Positions 35,098-57,030 of a DNA stretch of 64,000 nucleotides are shown piece by piece. The stretch is from Salminus brasiliensis (taxonomy: Eukaryota > Chordata > Actinopteri > Characiformes > Bryconidae). Each line of letters starts with the position of its first letter. The first letter of the stretch is position 1. The position numbers were made by a program, and so were the translations under genes. The notes under the pieces were generated by a model. The model did no database searches. It was not told where the DNA came from and saw only the letters and a list, made by a program, of their open reading frames with translations. Where the stretch lies: assembly GCF_030463535.1 (NCBI RefSeq), contig NC_132878.1:99186059-99250058 (forward strand), written 5' to 3'.

Positions 35098-35280
35098 AAA
35101 GAACAGAGCCAGACATTCAGCTCAGGGCGCTTCACTCCGCTTAGCAGTTAGCTGAACGCGTTCAGCGGACACAGTCAGCGCACTTTCACTCGGTTTAAAC
35201 TTCCCATCTTCTACATTAGCCTGCTAATATAACACCATGAATGCATCCCTCAATGTTATTTCACTACTTATATGTGGTTT
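35098..35280. repeat. Unique flank shared (inverted) with the ZNF-g locus
   Basis: Reverse complement of 57956-58137: AACAGAGCCAGACATTCAGC, GCTGAACGCGTTCAGCGGAC, GTTTAAACTTCCCATCTTCT, TAACACCATGAATGCATCCC. Almost identical between the two loci. Inferred intron sequence just after exon 1 of each gene. Confidence 0.9.
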
Positions 35281-35460
35281 GTGTGGTTATTTGTACCGTA
35301 ATCCACCTGTATCACAGGAGAAACCGCTGTGTTGTCCTCAGAAGGGTCCAGCTGCAGACCTCCGGAGTTCCGCTGAAGACCCAATCAGAAGGCAATGATG
35401 TACCAGCTGTCATAATAAAGGTCCGGCAGCACTCTCCTTTACCTTGTTTCACAGTTACCT
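35281..35460 (-). promoter_or_regulatory. ZNF promoter/first-exon cassette for ZNF-b
   Basis: On the minus strand: ATTGG at 35385-35381 (TCTGATTGGGTCTTC), then CGGAACTCCGGAGGTCTGCA, which aligns with GGAGCTCCGGAGCTCTGCA in the other cassettes, then an exon end ATACAG/GTGGAT with the donor GT at 35306-35305. Only one CCAAT-type box is present. Direction agrees with ZNF-b (-), acceptor at 28965. Exon 1 is inferred as non-coding. Confidence 0.5.
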
Positions 35461-37154
35461 TTAACTGTCCAAAACACAGTACACCTATTGTCCATCAATA
35501 TGATTTTTATTTGACTAAAAACCAACTTATTTTTCAAACTCAGACAATAAAATGACACAGAATCAGTGTTCATTTTTTCCATTTATCTCAGATGTCATTC
35601 CATACAGACTGCTCTGTTTTAATGGCCTAACCTCAAAAATACGGAACAGAGCTCAATTTGTTTTCGTGTGCTTTTGTTTACTTTTTTTTACTCATTAACA
35701 GATGTGATTTAAAATGTATCCGTACAATACTCAAGCAAAGCACACTTTAAATTACATTAAAAGTACAACACAAAATTAGTTAATTAGTTGATTTGATGTA
35801 TTTGATGGTGATGGAAAAAATGTATCTGGGTTTGAAAAGTTGATTTTAATATTTAGCATTTAATGGACAGGAAGTTTGCTGTGTTTGACCGGTTAAGGTA
35901 GCAGTGAAACAACTGTGCCCTATTTCCTAAATAGTGCACTACTTTGGAGTTCTTCCATTTTTAGGACCTTTACACAGGCTGTAAAGGTCCTTTACTGCTG
36001 AAGAGCCTTCTATGATGTAGCGGCAAATAAATGCAGCCCACCTAGGCTTTGGAACGCAACTATAGACTACTGAAGTTCTCCTACTTCTGTAGTCCTTGTT
36101 ATGCCCATATTTGGCACTGCAGATCTATCCCAATTTGGAATGGCAGAGATGATTGTTTTTTGTAGTTGATTTGTTTTTGTTAAATTGTCTCTATCAGATT
36201 ATGTGGTAAATCAAGCACCCCAAACACAAAGTTTCAAAGATTCGCAGCAACAGGCTTCAGGGGTGGTCTGACCCTGCCCAAAACAGACTACATCCATACA
36301 GCTTTGGTGCTGCAAATTAACCCACCCGTTCATAGCGCTCTCCCTACCACTAGCAATGCTCCTGACACAACAAGGGTAAGGACTTAACACGTTTCCTCTG
36401 ACACATGTGAAGCCAGCCACTGCCTCTCTTCAAAACTGCCACTGATGCAGCATTGTTGGGCAGCCAACATGCACAGAGGAAAGTAACAGCTCCACCCCAT
36501 CAGGTAATAGACACATGCCAACCAACATCACCTCATCGACTGATGAGGGAGAGCTATATCTACCCACCCGCATATAGCACAGCCAACTGTGCTCTGTCAG
36601 ACACAAATATATTTGATTTGATATATAATTACCACAGACTTTCCAAATGAAGTTTTAACTGAGCTTAACTGATAAGCTTTCACTCTTCCATTTTTATATT
36701 TGTAACCTTCTTAAAAGTAATCAATGACACATTATTTGACAATATCTTAATTGAGGACCAATACTCTTTTTAAACATAGCCCAAAATAAAAACACAACAT
36801 AAACTACCAAGTTACTCTTGGTCTAGCTACATGTCCAACTTAACCACTTTTGGTCATTTTGTCCACTGCCTGGACATTGTGGCCCAAAGCATTTTTTCTC
36901 TGACAGCAATCTCAAACTTGTGGTTTAGTTTGACACCCAGCCACTTAAATCCCCACCCCCTCTACCTTTTTCACAAACAAATCAGCCTGATGATGTTGTG
37001 TCTGCTGTCTTCTAAATCCTCCTCAAGTTTCAAAAACATGTCAATTATTTTTTTGTGCAATTCACCATCACTTGTTAGCCTCATAGTCGAATCTTCCACT
37101 GTGGATAACCAGCTCTCTGTCTCTTTGATCTGTTGCTGAATAGCATTTGACTGC
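35461..37154. other. Intergenic spacer with unclassified repeat
   Basis: No supportable gene. 36210-36610 (GCAGCAACAGGCTTCAGG, CCACCCGTTCATAGCGCTCT, GCATTGTTGGGCAGCCAACA) reads like a dispersed repeat, but I cannot name it. 36830-37150 contains short open pieces without family resemblance. Confidence 0.4.
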
Positions 37155-37480
37155 ACTTTTCAATTTTGGCTTGCAAAGGTATTCTTTTTCACATTTTACA
37201 ACCATAAATATAAAAATGTATTTTATTGAGATTATAAATGATAGATCAACACAAAGCAGCACATAATTGTGAAGTGTAATGAAAATTATACATGGTTTTC
37301 AAAATTGTAATCAAATAAAAACATTCTTTGATTTAAACCATTCCACTGTAGCTCTGGCTGTATGTTTAGGGTCTTTGTCTTGCTGGAAGGCGAATCTCCT
37401 TCCCAGTCTCAAGTCTTTTGCAGTCTCCAACAGGTTTTCTTCCAGAATTTTCTTCCATATGACAATAAACTCTTGAATCT
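37155..37480 (+). mobile_element. Fragment of a dispersed fish DNA transposon
   Basis: GCAAAGGTATTCTTTTTCAC, ATTTTATTGAGATTATAAAT, CAACACAAAGCAGCACATAA, ATACATGGTTTTCAAAATTG and GTCTTGCTGGAAGGCGAATC match, from memory, the end and interior of a widespread fish element, probably Tc1/mariner-like. Truncated; no coding capacity. Confidence 0.5.
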
Positions 37481-37582
37481 ACTTTATTTTCCGTATATGG
37501 GTTGTTGGCTGGACTTTGACAATCTCCATATAAAGTAATATCTTATTATGAATAGGCTTCAGGAACTGTTTGAAGCAACAAC

Positions 37583-38110
37583 ATTTACATTTAAGGCATT
37601 TAGCAGATGCTCTTATCCAGAAAGACTTTATAAAGAGTTTATTGTCATGTGCACAACAGAAACAAGCAGTTATATATACTATACAATTAAATTCTTACTT
37701 TGCAGTGCCTCCATTTACCAACAATCTTATAAATATCAATATAAAAGGAGAGAAACAAAATAAGTTTAATTTAAAAAAAAAAACTCAACACTACACTTCG
37801 CCCAGGTACTCTTGAAAGAGGAGGGTCTTCAGTCTGCGTTTGAGGACACCCAGGGAAAGTTCGTTCCACCACTTGAGTGCAGGACAGAAAAAAGCCTGGA
37901 TGCTTGTCTTTCATGGATCTTAAGGGTCAAGCAAAGCCATTCTTGAAGCTTGAAGGGCTCTTGGTACTGATAACCAATGCCATCAAGTACGGAGGGGCTG
38001 GTCCATTTTTGGGTTTGTAGGCCGGTGTCAGGGTTTTAAATCTGAAGCAGAATGCAGCTACAGGAAGCCAGTGAAGAGAATGCAGCAGAGAAGTTACATG
38101 GCTGAACTTA
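37583..38110 (-). repeat. Dispersed fish repeat plus LINE-like fragment
   Basis: 37583-37630 is the ACATTTACATTTAAGGCATT repeat with TAGCAGATGCTCTTATCCAG. On the minus strand at 38110-37927 the frame reads LHSLHWLPVAAFCFRFKTL, AYKPKNGPAPPYLMAL and SSFKNGF, like the C-terminal block of an L2/CR1-type RT ORF. Further left, WWNELSLGVLKRRLKTLLFQ is visible near 37880-37810. The segment directly joins the ZNF remnant. Confidence 0.55.
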
Positions 38111-38310
38111 ACTCTTAATGCATCTGTGTATAATACATTTGAATGCCTAAATCTCTTTCCACAGTCTTTCCACAGAACCATAATATGTCTTCTCCCCTGT
38201 GTGAATGCACCGGTGTTGAAGGAGATTCCTCTGAGATAAACTCTTCTCACAGTCTGAGCATTGAATCAATTTTTCTCTTATGTGAATGTGCTGGTGTCCA
38301 CTACACTAAT
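38111..38310 (-). pseudogene. Zinc-finger gene remnant
   Basis: The minus strand shows about two finger remnants: [35 protein letters not shown], then in a shifted frame [18 protein letters not shown]. The last block resembles the terminal RHS finger of ZNF-a and ZNF-g. Frameshifts and lost Cys/His ligands make it non-functional. It lies upstream of ZNF-b and downstream of ZNF-c on the same strand, consistent with a lost paralogue. Confidence 0.75.
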
Positions 38311-38738
38311 ATATGAAATAATTTTCAAAAACTATCCAAAAAAATACAAAAAACCCTAAAACTTTCTCAAAACTAATTAAAAAATAAATTAAACATAACC
38401 AATGTCAGTGAACAGCTGGACAACGCTTTGAAATCACATATTTCATGACTCATGAGTACAAAATGTGTAGGCTATGCGTTATGTATGGATGCTCTTTGTA
38501 TGAAAAGGCAAGCGTTTTCAGCAGGTGTGATGCGGGTGTTTTTTAAAAGAAAAGTCGTGCCAGTAGCTACATAATGTTTTCTGCGAAGCTACATTGTGTT
38601 GTGGTTAATTTTGCACCAAACTACATCAGGGACTGCACAAACACTGTCATTACCCGTCTGTCTGATGCTGAGGGTCAGAGGATGAAAAGGCAAGCGTTAT
38701 ATTCAAGCAAGCGATATATTCAAGCGTTACACAGCAGA

Positions 38739-38799
<61 letters not shown>
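38739..38799. repeat. (AT)n microsatellite
   Basis: About 60 bases of nearly pure AT, interrupted by one ACAT. Confidence 0.95.
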
Positions 38800-38804
<5 letters not shown>

Positions 38805-38959
38805 AAAAATTGGGCTCCAGCTGATTTTTAAACTAAAACCAAACTAAAACAATATCTTACTTGACAGTATCTTACTCGTACATCATTAAAGTATTATTTT
38901 TTCTACTTAATGTTATATCCATGGACAAATTGTTAGCAAATCCACATAAAAGTCATAGA

Positions 38960-39480
38960 TGATTGAGCTTGGAAATTACAGACCAATATCAAATCTGCCC
39001 TTCATGGCCAAGGTCTAGAAAAAGTGGTGTCTCAGCAGCTACCTTCACAACTGTAGCATTTACAAGGTCTTTCAGTCTGAATTTAGACCTAACCACAGCA
39101 CTGAAACAGCTCTACCAAGAGTCACTAATGATATGCTTGTTTCAATTAATAGGGGATGCGCTACTATTTTGTGCTGTTTGACCTTAGTGCTGCATTTGAC
39201 ACCATAGATCATACACTCTTTACACAAAAGTAAATAATGGTGTTCCTCAAGGGTAATCCGAAAGTAATCCGTAAGCATGGCACTGACTTTCATTGCTATG
39301 CTTATGACACCTAGCTTTGGTTATCAGCTAAACCAAACAAGGACATTTAATGAAACAATTATTAAAACAATGATTTAAATAATGATTAAAAACTGGATGT
39401 CTCACAACTTTCTTTTATTCAGTCCAGATAAAATCAAGGTCTTACTCCTATGGCCCAATGTTGATAAATGCAAACATGTA
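38960..39480 (+). mobile_element. L2-like LINE RT remnant
   Basis: Broken frames read ELGNYRPISNLPFMAKV, FRPNHSTETALPRVTNDML, then a decayed FDTIDH block, NGVPQG-like DNA (GGTGTTCCTCAAGGG), and HGTDFHCYAYDT with WLSAKPNKD. These are ordered RT motifs of an L2-type element with many stops. Confidence 0.75.
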
Positions 39481-39756
39481 TTCTGTAGTTACTCTGTGAC
39501 AGCTCCAACACACCTGCATCTAATATTCAGTTCCTTTACAAAATTACACAATGTTTAGGCCCAATGTTCATGAGGTCAGGGGTGTCACATTAAGGTTCGA
39601 GCTGTACAGGGTGGTAGATTTCCAGAACAATGATTGATCACCCCTGGTAGAGATCAACAACGTGTGGTTTCCCCATCTAAAACAGTTACCTAGAAAAGTA
39701 CATTGTACACTGTTCCCAGATTTTTATGTTCAGTTCCAGAATGGTGCAATGATGCA

Positions 39757-40350
39757 CTAAAACTTCTGCTCATTTAAATCACTGCTCTTTGTACATTTGT
39801 GTATATTCAAAGTCTTTAAATGCCTGAAGCTCCTCCCACAGTCTGAGCAGTAATACGGTTTCTCTCCTGTGTGAATGCGCTGGTGTTGTTGAAGACTACT
39901 CTGATGATTAAAAGTCTTTCCACAATCTGAGCAGTAATATGGCTTCTCTCCTGTGTGAATGAGTTGGTGATGTTGGAGATGACCCTGTTGAGTAAAACTC
40001 TTCCCACAGCCTGAGCAGCGGTAAGGTTTTATTCCTGTGTGAATGCGCTGGTGTTGTTGGAGTGTAATCTGTTGATTAAAACTCTTCTCACAGTCTGAGC
40101 AGTGATACAGTTTCTCTCCTGTGTGAATGCGCTGGTGTGTTCTGAGGTGACTCTGTTGATTAAAACTTTTCCCACAGTCTGAGCAGTGATATGGCTTCTC
40201 TCCTGTGTGAATGAGCTGGTGTGCTCTGAGATGACACTGCTGGTTAAAACTCTTCCCGCAGTCTGAACAATGGTGAGTTTTCTTCTTGCCAGCACTTTTC
40301 TGCATTTGTCTGCGAGGTGGAGGAGAGATTTGCTGAGTATTGGATGCCAT
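39757..40350 (-). CDS. ZNF-c: poly-C2H2 zinc-finger protein, 197 aa
   Basis: Probable nuclear DNA-binding protein and the shortest of the cluster. The leader [20 protein letters not shown], then GKKKTHHC, is followed by six fingers: five C2H2 (the fourth, [16 protein letters not shown], has a Gly in the Cys knuckle) and a final [21 protein letters not shown] with the HKC ending shared with ZNF-a, -d, -e, -f and -g. A short tail ([11 protein letters not shown]) follows. The exon starts at 40483 after GTTTATTACAG. The likely first exon ends at 42630 (minus strand). No additional domain is encoded in the exon. Target unknown. Confidence 0.87.
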   Translation of the reverse strand: MASNTQQISPPPRRQMQKSAGKKKTHHCSDCGKSFNQQCHLRAHQLIHTGEKPYHCSDCGKSFNQQSHLRTHQRIHTGEKLYHCSDCEKSFNQQITLQQHQRIHTGIKPYRCSGCGKSFTQQGHLQHHQLIHTGEKPYYCSDCGKTFNHQSSLQQHQRIHTGEKPYYCSDCGRSFRHLKTLNIHKCTKSSDLNEQKF

Positions 40351-40592
40351 GTTCTTCCCTCTTTCAGCAGCTTAACATCTTTGTGAAACCTTCTGATTGT
40401 GTGTATGTGAAGCTAAATTTCGACCAGGCAGGAACGCTGACACGAGGAGCAGGATAAGACTTGGAACAGGACGTCATTCATTTCTGTAATAAACAAAGAG
40501 AAAACCTAAGTTTAATGTAAAATGTAGGAGAATCCTAGTTTGGGGGTAGAAAACTTAAATGACTGAATTTGCGTGGGAGGGAGGTACAATGG

Positions 40593-40836
40593 GTAGTGGT
40601 GTCTCAGCGGTTAGAGCTTTTGGCTATTTATGACAGGGTTGTGGGTTCGATACCCGGGCTCAGCAAGCTGCCACTGTTGGGCCCTTGAGCATGGCCCTTC
40701 ACCCTCTCTGCTCCCCGGGCGCTGGAGTTGGCTGCCCACCGCTCTGGGTGGGTGTATGTACTCACTGTCCCTAGTTCACTAGTGTGTGTGTGTGTGTTTA
40801 CTACCACAGATATGTGCATCTTTACCTTACCTTTAA
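40593..40836 (+). mobile_element. tRNA-derived SINE, plus-strand copy
   Basis: GGTGTCTCAGCGGTTAGAGC (box A-like), GTGGGTTCGATACCCGGG (box B-like), CTGCCACTGTTGGGCCCTTG, CCCCGGGCGCTGGAGTTGGC, a (GT)n tract, then a shortened 3' end with TTTACCTTACC. It matches the copy at 9998-10313 but has lost the GCGGAGGACACATTTC block. Confidence 0.85.
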
Positions 40837-42518
40837 TAAAACAAACCATTTTATTCAGACTTTAAACATTTTCCTCAACAGATGAGCACATTTTAAAACT
40901 TGTAACTTCTCTAAATATGAAGATAGGCAAAGGGTCTGACTGACTAAATAGATAGCTGTGAAGTAGATAGGTCTGGGCAATATGGACAAAAATGATATCC
41001 CAATATATTTTTTAGCTAAATGGCGATATACAATATTATATGCGTTGTGATAAAAATATTTTATGAACAACAGGTCAAACTGGGTCACCCTGTCATAATC
41101 CAGGCCATGTCCTATAAAAAATGGTTTACTATTTAATATGTTTATGTTAAATGGAAGCTATTTAGGGCTAATGAAATATGATTAACACGTCAGTGTACAC
41201 TTTTATTTAATTTTGTTACAAGTTAGTAAGCCTATATAAAATGATTTTGTTTTTAAAATACAGCATACAATTCAATAAACTCACTTTTAACTGCTTAATT
41301 CCAGCTTTGAGAAATATAACAGTACAGCAATTAACGTTCATTTGTTCAAATATGCAGAAAAAGCTTGCCCAAGATGCCCAAAGCACTGCATCCTGACCAT
41401 ATATCTGTCGTCAAGGCAAAATGTTTTACTGTCACGAGCCGGTTGGAAAGGGTCTGTCTGCCTTGATTGAACGTGTAAGGCAGTGCTTCTCGTGCAAAGA
41501 AATTGTGACTGGACAATTGGTATCGTGGGTCAAGAGTTTATTAGAAGTCCCAGTCTGAACTGGTGTAGGGTTGCTGGGACGTGGATGCTTCAGAACAGCA
41601 TCAGCAGCTCGGAGTTGAACAGCTTCTCAGTACAGAAGTTCTCCCGCATTTTGATACAAGCTACCTCCATTCAGCATTCCCTGCAGATCATACAGATCAT
41701 ACAGTTCTGCTCCTCATCTGACCAGCAAAATCCGGAGCAGTTCCATATAACCGAACCACTGTTCTTCTTCCTACAGGCAGGACTCCTCCTCACGCTCTGT
41801 GTCACATTTTATTGTTAAAGCTACAATATATATGGCTAACATATCCTTATTTTATAAATAGTTAAATTAATCAGGGTAATGATATTATAACATAGAAAGA
41901 ACAATAATGTGCCCTGAATACGAGAGTACCCCCTACTGCGACTCTACCTTAACGACCCTCAAGACATAAAGCCTGACCTTTGTCTAACCTGGGAACCAGG
42001 CAAACAAACAAAGAGAAAATCATGGCATTAAAATGTCTTTCAGTTCAGGAAATTAAGACAACAACAAAACTACTGCCCTGAATCAGTGCTGTGATTTAAG
42101 CAATATTCAAATCAAATCAAAGATGAGCCATTATCTAAATCAGTTTAAGGAGACCTGAAACTCGTGTATGTTAACATCGACTATGAAGCCGGTTTGAAAA
42201 AGCCCATGACTGCCTGTACAAGAGGAGCACATCTGGGACAGCTGCTAAAAGCGCTGACATGTTAATGATGACTGACAGTGCTAGCGAGGCTCCTCAGCTA
42301 CTGCGCTAACAGGTTTATGTAAGAGAGTAACCCGAGGCTTCAAAATTCGCAAGCAGAAAGCGAACACCTCTGAATGCTCACCGGCTGACCCTGATGGAGG
42401 AGAATGTGCGACTGTGCGACGCTCTAGAACAACACCACTCACAAAACACCCAGCAAGCCGCACTGCTTACCCAGAGAATGTGACTATGCCTTCTAATTAG
42501 TTCTCCACAATTTCTCCA

Positions 42519-42523
<5 letters not shown>
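40837..42523. other. Spacer in the inferred ZNF-c intron, no gene seen
   Basis: 40965-41080 (AGGTCTGGGCAATATGG, GGCGATATACAATATTATAT) resembles the hAT-like MITE at 17245. 41420-41820 has a 111-codon open frame without recognisable features. The remainder is AT-rich. Confidence 0.4.
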
Positions 42524-42556
<33 letters not shown>

Positions 42557-42577
42557 CACTACTACTACTACTACTAG
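42524..42577. repeat. (ACT)n/(ACC)n microsatellite
   Basis: About 54 bases of ACT/ACC triplets directly at the left boundary of tandem unit I. Confidence 0.93.
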
Positions 42578-42585
42578 TGTCAGCT

Positions 42586-42740
42586 TCGTCTCTGGATCTG
42601 AGCAGATACAGTAACCAGCCCTGATCCACCTTAACGCTCAACAGTCTGCAGCTGCAGAGCTCCGGAGCTCCACTGAGGAGCCAATCAGACCGCAGAACTC
42701 CGGCAGGAGCCAATAGCGTTACAGCTGGCAGCTAGCTGTC
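42586..42740 (-). promoter_or_regulatory. ZNF promoter/first-exon cassette for ZNF-c
   Basis: Contains CCAAT boxes at 42681-42685 and 42710-42714 (ATTGG on the minus strand) and the exon end GCGTTAAG/GTGGAT with the donor GT at 42629-42628. On the minus strand the next ZNF acceptor is ZNF-c at 40484, about 2.1 kb away. It is identical in sequence to the cassette at 50.7 kb, yet by position it serves ZNF-c, the gene outside the tandem block. Confidence 0.5.
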
Positions 42741-44989
42741 AAAATAAAAGTCCTGTAGCGCCGTGATGCTTCCCGTTTTTCACTATTACATTTCACAAAC
42801 ACAGCACACTTCCCGTTTCAGTGTCAGAATTTCAACATTGACTGATGTCTGATTGACTGAGGTTATACAGTTATACTGATGATGTACTGCAACCTTAATG
42901 TAAAGTTGATTCAATGATTTTTGTGTTTTAGAAAATGCTTTCCAATAAATCGCAGGAAAAACATACAATTTCAACCTTGTATTACCTAAGCAATTAGCCC
43001 TCAGATATTTTGCAAAGTTGGCAACTATGGGTCCTAAAGGTTTATAATAATTATAATTTTAACTATATTTAATTTTTCTAACATTAGTCACTATGTATCA
43101 AATGTGCATCATTCTTTAAATAAATTAATATGCATATTATATATGAAACTGTAGCATGAATTTGCTATAAATATAGATACAAAAGCCAAACATTTACATG
43201 TAACTCCTTTAAAACACTGGCATCGTTTACATTTATGGCGTTTAGCAGACGCTGTTCTCCAGAGACAGAGACTGCTTGCTACAGAGTAAGAAAGAAAAAA
43301 AGCAAATGGGATCACTCCTGAATCCTGTTCCTGCCCACCTATAGGCAGAAGCTGAAACAGAGGCCGTCCACCAGCAGGTCCACCAGTGGTTTATTGCTGG
43401 TTGGATCAATTAGAATCTATGCTATTCTTAAAAGGCTTACAGCAGACTTATAGCGCCTATAACTGCTAGATGTCCAAGTGGTGTTCAGAAAATATAGACA
43501 CTTGGTTAAAGTTCAAAGGCAAGCCTGGTCTGATGTCCACCCCAGGCCACAGACAGGCTAAAGCTAGATAAGGGTTAGGATTTAATCAGTATCAAATTGT
43601 GACAGCACTACCTAAAACCTAATATCTACTAAACATAAAAACACCAAATTCAAAATCAGTAATTGTGAATGAATTATGACTGATCAACATTTAGTATTAA
43701 ATAAACATTCAATTTAATTCATATTTACAGGCCGGCAGAACCCTGTTCAGAAATTTTGCAGTGTGAAGTACCATGAAGGACCATGCCTGAAACAGGAAAG
43801 CAAACGTTGTTGAACATGAAACATGAAAGTGTAGGGTTTCTGTGGGGAGGAGGAAGAGTAAGTGTGTGGTCCATTTCCCAAAATTCAGTTATGATACAAC
43901 TTTAATTGTAGGAGATTTTAAAACTCTTTTTAAAGGGCTGACATACGTTTTATGTGTTTCCTATTACAAAGTTTCTATAAAGCTGCTTTTCAACATGAGG
44001 TCTAAAAAGTAGTATACAAATACATTTGAGTTGATATACATTATAACATATACCTTCTTTCCAACAGTTTTACCTAAGTTTTTTCTTTTACCACCTACAC
44101 CCTTCAATATAAAATAATAATAAATAAAATAATCTGTTGAATTATTGAGAAGCTTATTGGTCTATTTTCTTATTGTGATAAAGAGGTCACATGCTGACTT
44201 CTGTGAGGTTTTATGTGAATTTAAAATCCAAATCATTTTGTTCTGGGGCTCACAGCTTTTTATATGTAATATGACATTTTATTAAAGTGTAATAATTGTT
44301 AAATGAGTTTAGTAAATAATGTTCAGTTTCAGCAAATACGTTTTCAACTAAGTTATTTAATATCAGACCTCTCAGTTGTTTGTAATATTTGTCTTGGGTT
44401 AATTTCTAAAATAAAGTCTCTGTGCATGGATAGCTCAGTGTTTCTGGAAAGCAAAGACTGTGCTGTTCATTTATTTTGTAGTTTCCTTGATTTTGGAATT
44501 TCTTATTTTGTAGTTTTCTTGATTTTGGTCCACGGTTACGTGGAATTAATTTTGACTTCTTTTAGCAAAACCTGTACACTTTTTGACTCAGGTCTGATGA
44601 GCACAATATATGGTGAGGAATAAGTTGATTTTAGTACCCCAACTGAATGAAAATGGCACTGAATTACCTTGTTTTATTGGTGGCTATGAAGAGCTGCCAT
44701 CTTGCAAGACAGTCTTTTACGACTCCTCTACTCTTGATATTCCTGATTTAATTCAGCACATCTTACAAAAGAATCTCTATTAAGAGACTGAAATGCAATG
44801 CTCCACTTTAAAAGGTAGAACATCTGGATTTGGACTGTAGACCGGATTTGGCATTCAGCACACAATCACATTTTGTTTTATGAAAACATTTCTGAAACTG
44901 TTTAAACTGTTTTTTTTTTTTGTCCTCTACAAAAAAAAAGTTATCCATATTTTTAAATTTGGGTTGACCCTGGTGTGGGTTTAGATGCG

Positions 44990-45838
<849 letters not shown>

Positions 45839-46615
45839 TCAGCAGCTTAACTTCTTTGTGAAATCATCATGCATTTAAGTCAAATTTCAGCCAGGTAGGA
45901 AAGTCAGCACGAGGAGCAGAAGATGACTTGGAAACAAGATGGAAATTATTTCTGGAAGAAACAAAGAAAAAAGAAAGCCTAAGCTCAATGCAAAATGTAG
46001 GAGAATCCTAGTTTAGGGTGGGAAATGGAAAGCACTGAATATAAACAATGAAACAAAGCATTAGGTTCAGACTTTCAACTTTTCCCTCAATGAAGGTGCT
46101 AATTTGTAGGCTTGTATCTTCATTAAATTATAAGATAAACAGAGAAACAATGTTTTGTTGACTTTCAAATGAATTCAGCACCTTTACCTTCACCTTATCG
46201 GACCTGCAGGACCTCGTCACTGTACAGTCAGCTTTGGAATTCTGAAGTTCTGTTCTGAAGTATGATGTTTATCTATGACAGTGATGGTTTGTAGAAATCA
46301 TGTATACTTTATATGGTTAACTTTAAACTTCCCTCTCCTGACGGTCATCTTATCAGTAAGAATGCAGTATGGGTTCTCCAGGACTGTCAACTAAACCATC
46401 AACCCCCTGAATGGTTCTCAGACTTAACAACGTCCCTCTTAACAGCCCTCAATCACCCACCATCTCTTAATCTACCAGCCATTGACCAGCAACCCCCACC
46501 CAATCTACACATCCATCAGGAAGAACTTCATTCTGGTCTAAAATGAACTGCTATGATCCTCAAATAACTGCACATTAATTCCCACATTGTGGAACATCTG
46601 TTTCTACACTCATTC

Positions 46616-55381
<8,766 letters not shown>

Positions 55382-55445
55382 TGTGTTTGGGAGCCGCGGG
55401 GCCGCGACGGCATTTCAAAATAAAAGCCACAGTGAAACGGCTGCT

Positions 55446-56179
55446 TTTAGTGTGCTTCTAATGATCAAAGGTGAGAAGAGTGGTTCACACTGGAAAGTAT
55501 AACTAGCTTGTGAAATGGATTTTGTCCGTGGAGCATATACCGATTCTCATCCGTTTTATGGATCTGCACCAAAAAGATTCAAAACGAAACTATATTAGCT
55601 TAAATAGTTATCTGGAACAGAGCTGGCCCCGATGCAAATATTATGTTCTTATTTGGCCCAAACCTGGATCATGCAAGAATTCCAGGTCATATAAGCTCTG
55701 GAACAGATCCATCTGTCGTCTTCCTTATTTGTGCTGGATCCATGAATCCTCAAATCGCTGCTGTCCATTGACAAACATGCATCTCCATTTTGTAAATTTT
55801 TAGATTTTAACCCTGTAGCTTCTCTGTACACTGTAAATAGTTCTGGATGAATGTACTAATAGAAATGATCTTATATTATATTGACTTTCATTCAAAATTA
55901 AGAACATTTTTAACTTTTCCTGTAAAGTCACCATTTTGGAGAGACATGTTTTTCATTGGACAGCGACGATATTCTATATTTATGAAAAGTAAAAGTTAAT
56001 GTTGAGTGTATTATAATAGTGTGTCTACAGACATAATTAAATCAGGCAAACAAAAACATATGAATATTTAAAATTGAAGATTTATTAAGCATTAGAGTAA
56101 AAAGTGAAATAGAAGAAGACTGTTGCCATTGAAAGATAAAAAAAAAACATAAAAAAACACCACAACCACACCATACCAA
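55446..56179. other. AT-rich spacer
   Basis: No coding feature could be supported and no family-level repeat was recognised. Confidence 0.4.
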
Positions 56180-56640
56180 CAGTGAGGTTTGGACGTGGGA
56201 ACATCATGGTGAGTGGCTGTTTTTAGCATATGGCACTGCCAATTGTCATATGATTAAAGAAAGGATGAATGTACATTCTTGATGAAAAAAAACAAACAAA
56301 CAAACAAAGAAAAAAAAAAGCCGCCATTTACCAGGATGATGAAGATGAAACATAGGTGGACATTTCAGCAAGACAATGAGCCCATACACACAGCCAATGA
56401 CACTCTCACATGGTTTCGGAGAAATAAAATAAAGCTCCTAGAATGGCCCAGCCAATCATCGGACCAGAATCCAACTAAAAATATATGGAAAGAACTAAAG
56501 AGTTCATTAACGAGGCCTCCGGGACTATCAAGATTTAAAACATGGGCCAAAATCACACCTGAACACAGCTGACCTGACGACTGCTGCTTCTACAACGCCT
56601 GACAATTTTGGCTGCATGGGGACCGACAAAGGGGTGGGGC
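56180..56640 (+). pseudogene. Tc1-like transposase fragment
   Basis: Plus-strand pieces read VRFGRGNIMVSGCF, then [19 protein letters not shown] (catalytic second Asp in QQDN), [16 protein letters not shown] and [10 protein letters not shown]. In active Tc1 transposases the last motif is ENLW; here the catalytic Glu has become Lys. Stops and an A-rich insertion near 56283-56320 break the frame. Inactive remnant. Confidence 0.82.
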
Positions 56641-56831
56641 CAAATATAAACATAATAAATAATATCCAACCAAAGAACTGAAACTGATGCATCAATCAAA
56701 ATCATTGAAATCGAAATAGTAGCTGAAATCTTTCATAGTGATGAAGTTGTAACTGAGGCAGAAGATTCAGATGATGAGTCAACTCAAGATGATCAGAATC
56801 ATCAAAGAAATGCAACTGCAGTTTATACTCA

Positions 56832-57030
56832 AATCATTACATTTACATTTACATTTACATTTACATTTATGGCATTTAGCAGACACTCTTATCCAGAGCG
56901 ACTTACAAGGTTACTCGTATTACAGACGAGGGCCAATGTAGTGTTAGGAGTCTTGCCCAAGGACTCTTATTGGTGTAGCACAGCATAGCCACCCAGACCG
57001 GGAATATCTGTTGCGCCACACCAACCCTCA
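56832..57030 (+). repeat. Dispersed fish repeat with expanded ACATTT leader
   Basis: Four to five tandem ACATTT units run into ATTTATGGCATTTAGCAGAC and ACTCTTATCCAGAGCGACTT, then a 3' part with TCTTGCCCAAGGACTCTTAT. It is the most complete member in this window. The ACATTT leader has the same hexamer as the arrays at 30.7-35.1 and 58.1-60.8 kb. Confidence 0.75.

Noticed and set aside
41483-41818. 111-codon frame as a gene
   Set aside because: No recognisable motif, no splice or promoter context, and length within chance expectation for this composition.
44303-44623. 106-codon plus-strand frame, also in units II and III
   Set aside because: AT-rich 3' flank of the ZNF genes; present in each copy only because the units are nearly identical.
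46313-46546. 77-codon plus-strand frame repeated in each tandem unit
   Set aside because: Antisense to the ZNF intron, no domain, and conserved only through recent duplication.
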